Positions 61,516 through 64,000 of a stretch of DNA of 64,000 nucleotides are shown piece by piece. How positions within the stretch are numbered: position 1 is the first letter of the stretch; each line of letters begins with the position of its first letter. The stretch covers positions 1 to 64,000 of the forward strand of contig JAPWGK010000004.1 of NCBI GenBank assembly GCA_029641185.1. The letters are read 5' to 3'. A model generated the notes under the pieces. That model saw nothing but the letters and a program-made list of their open reading frames with translations. It did not search any database and was not told the DNA's origin. The position numbers and the translations under genes are program-made. Source of the DNA: Pseudofabraea citricarpa. Taxonomy: Eukaryota; Ascomycota; Leotiomycetes; Helotiales; Dermateaceae.

Positions 61516-63661
61516 CGCGGTGGCTGCGTCGGGTGGCCAAGAGGTGAGGCAGCGCCCGGCTGGCTGTGGCAAGCAGGGAGATGTGTGCGAGAGGCAAGGC
61601 TCTGGTTCTGGCTCTGGCTGCTTTGGTAGCTGCTGACTGCCTTGGATTCAGTGATCGAGGTGAGGTGAGGCTTCAATTCCTTCGCACGAGCTGGGCCAGG
61701 CTGGCTGACTGAAGTGTGTTGGTAGTACAGGCAGGCCGAGCTGAGCGCAGGCGCTTAAGACAGGACCAAGAATGGACACGTTGACCGTCGTACAGAGGGA
61801 TTGATGGCATGAATGGGTGAGGTGGAGGAGGAGGTAGTGGTGGTGGTGAGTGGTGGAGCGTAAGTAGAGTCGGCGGGCGTAGGTGAGGTGGAAGGCGAGT
61901 TGAGTTGTGGTGAGGTGAGGTCTACTGTAGCAGGCAGGAGAGTTTCTCGGCCGCCAGAGCAGAAATCGGGGCAGCAACGCGACACATTCGGGAGGAAATC
62001 GCGTTTCTGCACAAGCGAACGCAAGCTCTTTAGCTACGGCCACACCGTCGTGACGCCTGACTAGATTTTTGCTTTTTGCTTTTTTTGTTCTTAGATATGC
62101 ACCCGGTAAGAAGTAGGGAAGAATGCTACGTGGGTTGAACAAAGGAAGCCTCTCGTAACATGTTGCCCCATAGCACGAACAATCCTCTTTTTGAAAGCAC
62201 AAAGCACAAGGTCAGCTTAGCCTCCAGAACGAACCTACCAACCAAGCCAGCCAAACCAACAGGTACTATAGGTAAACCTTGTCCACCCAATAAAGTATCT
62301 CCAGTTCAAATTTTGATCAACATAATCACATACTGTACTTTAGGTCTTTAACAACTAACCCATATTCTCTCTACAGTATCCTAAATAATCAAAACATAAA
62401 ACCACCCCAACTCGTTTTCTCTCCTTCCCCTCCCCCTCCAACAACACAATGCCAGTACCCACACCCACACCCTCAACCCCTGTCTCGAAGCATGCACAGT
62501 GATGATGACCCGTTCGCACACCTCCTCCTGCGGGGAAAATCCAGCGCGTCCCAAGAAAAAAGAACGAGAAGAAAAAAAAGCTCCGAGCGCCCCACATCGG
62601 CTTCCATTCCATGTCGATAATAAAGCCACACCTGTGTCGGGTCCAGAGTGCAAAAGCAAAAGCAAAAAAAAGCCCCCCCCCAAAAAAGAAAAGCAACAAA
62701 AGAAAAAGAAGAAGAAAAGAAGAAGGCATGATGCCGAACACCCCCCTATCCTATTGTCTTCCTGCAAGTAGCCTAAACGACATCCCATCTCATGAGACCA
62801 GATCGGCGATGGCGGAAGCATACTTACTTTACTGGCTTGGCTTGGATTTCACATCTCAGCCTCCCTCCATTGAGCCGCTTGCCTCCCTCTCTCCAGTACG
62901 ATTACTTACCCAGGCAACCAACTACCTACCGGGGTGACAATCCATTCTTTCCATTCCCTCCTCAATCCCCTCTTTTCTTTTTCTTCTTTCAATTCCAAAA
63001 ATAAAATCCATCCCTACCATACCGTGCCGTATGCAACGAACCGCGACACACCTACTACATATGCGTATAGGTACATACACGAGCCGAGCGACGTCGCAAC
63101 TCTCGCAACCTCTCCCTCCCAACCTCACGTAGCGACCTCCTTTTTTTATTGACACGACATGCAAGAAACCGCACCCGCACGCGCACGCAGACCAACTGGT
63201 GCACAAGAGGGGAGAAGGAAGAACCATACTAGACAGTACATCGGGCACATGTTCCAAAATATGACGAGTCTTCTTTTTTCTTTCTTTTTCTTTTTTTCTT
63301 TCTTTTTTGTCACTTCGTCCACCGGCCCATCTCATAAATCAGAAACGGGAATTCTCGCAGGAGGGGGAAAGGAAAAGAAACGAAAAAGAAATCAGATGGG
63401 AGGCTCGTCATGTGACTGGGTACCAATAGATAGGACAGATACCTACTATGTACCTAGGTAGGTAACTGATAATTCGAAAGAAGAGTGACTCAACAGAACT
63501 CCGCAATCTACCTATACGTATCTAGGTATATGATTGAACAACCCATTCCCAACCCAAAAGGAAATCCAGAACGCCAAATCGGGATCCCGCATCCTCCAGA
63601 ACGCCAAAACCCTCAAACCCCAGTCCACCATGATCTAAATCTTACACGCGCGATTGATTAA
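61516..63661. other. Intergenic region with purine/pyrimidine tracts
   Basis: Upstream of the helicase there are GGTGAGGTGG-type repeats (61,660-61,920). Long A/G runs occur at 62,560-62,730, and T/C runs at 62,970-63,000 and 63,270-63,310. These produce lysine- or phenylalanine-rich chance frames on both strands. No domain is seen and no gene is reported. Confidence 0.5.
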
Positions 63662-64000
63662 TCACCCCTGCCCGGCCGTCTCATTTCCCTCCGCAGCACC
63701 ACCACTTCCCGTCACGTCGCCGAGCCAGACCTTCCAGCCGTCCAGCTTCCCCTGCAGCCACTCCCAGAAGCTCTTCTCCTCGTCCGTCATCTCGCTCTCG
63801 TCTTCCACCACCGGTCGATCCACACTCACATCGTCCGTTTCATCCACACCCACGAGATGCGGCGGGACGACGTTGGGATCAGCTGCAGAGCTAGCCTCGA
63901 TGGGCGAGATGGAGATGACATTTGCTCCATCGTCGGTCGGCGAAGCAGCGGATGGATTAGCGTTTAGAGATTCGGCGGCAGAAGGCGCTGAAGCGGAAGC
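63662..64000 (-). CDS. C-terminal end of an unknown acidic protein (partial)
   Basis: The minus-strand frame is open from the right edge of the window to the stop at 63,662, giving at least 112 codons without a start, so the gene continues beyond the window. The visible part begins with an Ala/Ser/Pro-rich disordered stretch, continues through an acidic segment (DETDDVSVDR, VVEDESEMTDEEK) and ends with a tryptophan-rich helix (FWEWLQGKLDGWKVWLGD) and a Gly/Ala tail. It could instead be the last exon of a spliced gene. I do not recognise the family. Confidence 0.55.
   Translation of the reverse strand, partial: ASASAPSAAESLNANPSAASPTDDGANVISISPIEASSAADPNVVPPHLVGVDETDDVSVDRPVVEDESEMTDEEKSFWEWLQGKLDGWKVWLGDVTGSGGAAEGNETAGQG

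Noticed and set aside
61648..62202. 184-codon minus-strand frame upstream of the helicase
   Set aside because: The sequence is a mix of low-complexity His/Thr/Leu stretches from GGTGAGG repeats and has no domain. It could be leader but is not a supported gene.
62381..62821. Phe- and Gly-rich frames that look like membrane proteins
   Set aside because: They are translations of A/G- and T/C-rich tracts and appear in several overlapping frames at once.

Overview
The window reads as nuclear DNA of a filamentous ascomycete (Pezizomycotina; Leotiomycetes is a guess from protein character only). The genes have several 47-65 nt GT-AG introns, and fungal families are present: Zn2Cys6 and DUF3425 bZIP regulators, a CE5 esterase, a sedolisin and a SNF2-RING helicase. 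No RNA gene, CRISPR array or prokaryotic feature was recognised.

Bases 1 to about 27,250 form one extremely AT-rich block with almost no CpA or TpG, the signature of saturating repeat-induced point mutation (RIP). It has no usable ORF. Reading through the mutated codons still shows element identity. Bases 1-16,242 are a giant inverted repeat: two head-to-head Ty3/gypsy copies, with RT, RNase H and integrase on the + strand of the right arm and mirrored on the left. They flank a loop of about 1 kb. The loop sequence recurs inside a foldback structure at 20,805-22,115, which is followed by a copia-type integrase relic. The remainder is unassigned RIP relic. The block ends abruptly about 490 bp before the first gene.

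Bases 27,250-64,000 are ordinary gene-bearing DNA with 12 complete genes and one partial gene. In order: MFS transporter (+), bZIP/DUF3425 regulator (+), small membrane protein (+), NTF2/SnoaL-like protein (+), secreted Ser/Thr-rich cysteine protein (-), CE5 cutinase-type esterase (-), Zn2Cys6 regulator (-), a conserved C-terminally anchored membrane protein (-), a divergently transcribed trypsin-fold-like protein with a long RS-rich tail (+), sedolisin (+), a small hydrophobic/charged protein (+), a SNF2-RING helicase (-), and the C-terminal end of an unknown protein (-) at the right edge.

There is no clear pathway cluster. The secreted cysteine protein, CE5 esterase and sedolisin are extracellular functions typical of plant- or litter-associated fungi. 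The Zn2Cys6 regulator lies next to the esterase. The pair sharing a 400 bp promoter at 45.3-45.7 kb is the least explained gene set. Exon boundaries were deduced by eye from splice signals, reading frame and family motifs; each multi-exon model sums to an intact frame but has not been checked against transcripts.
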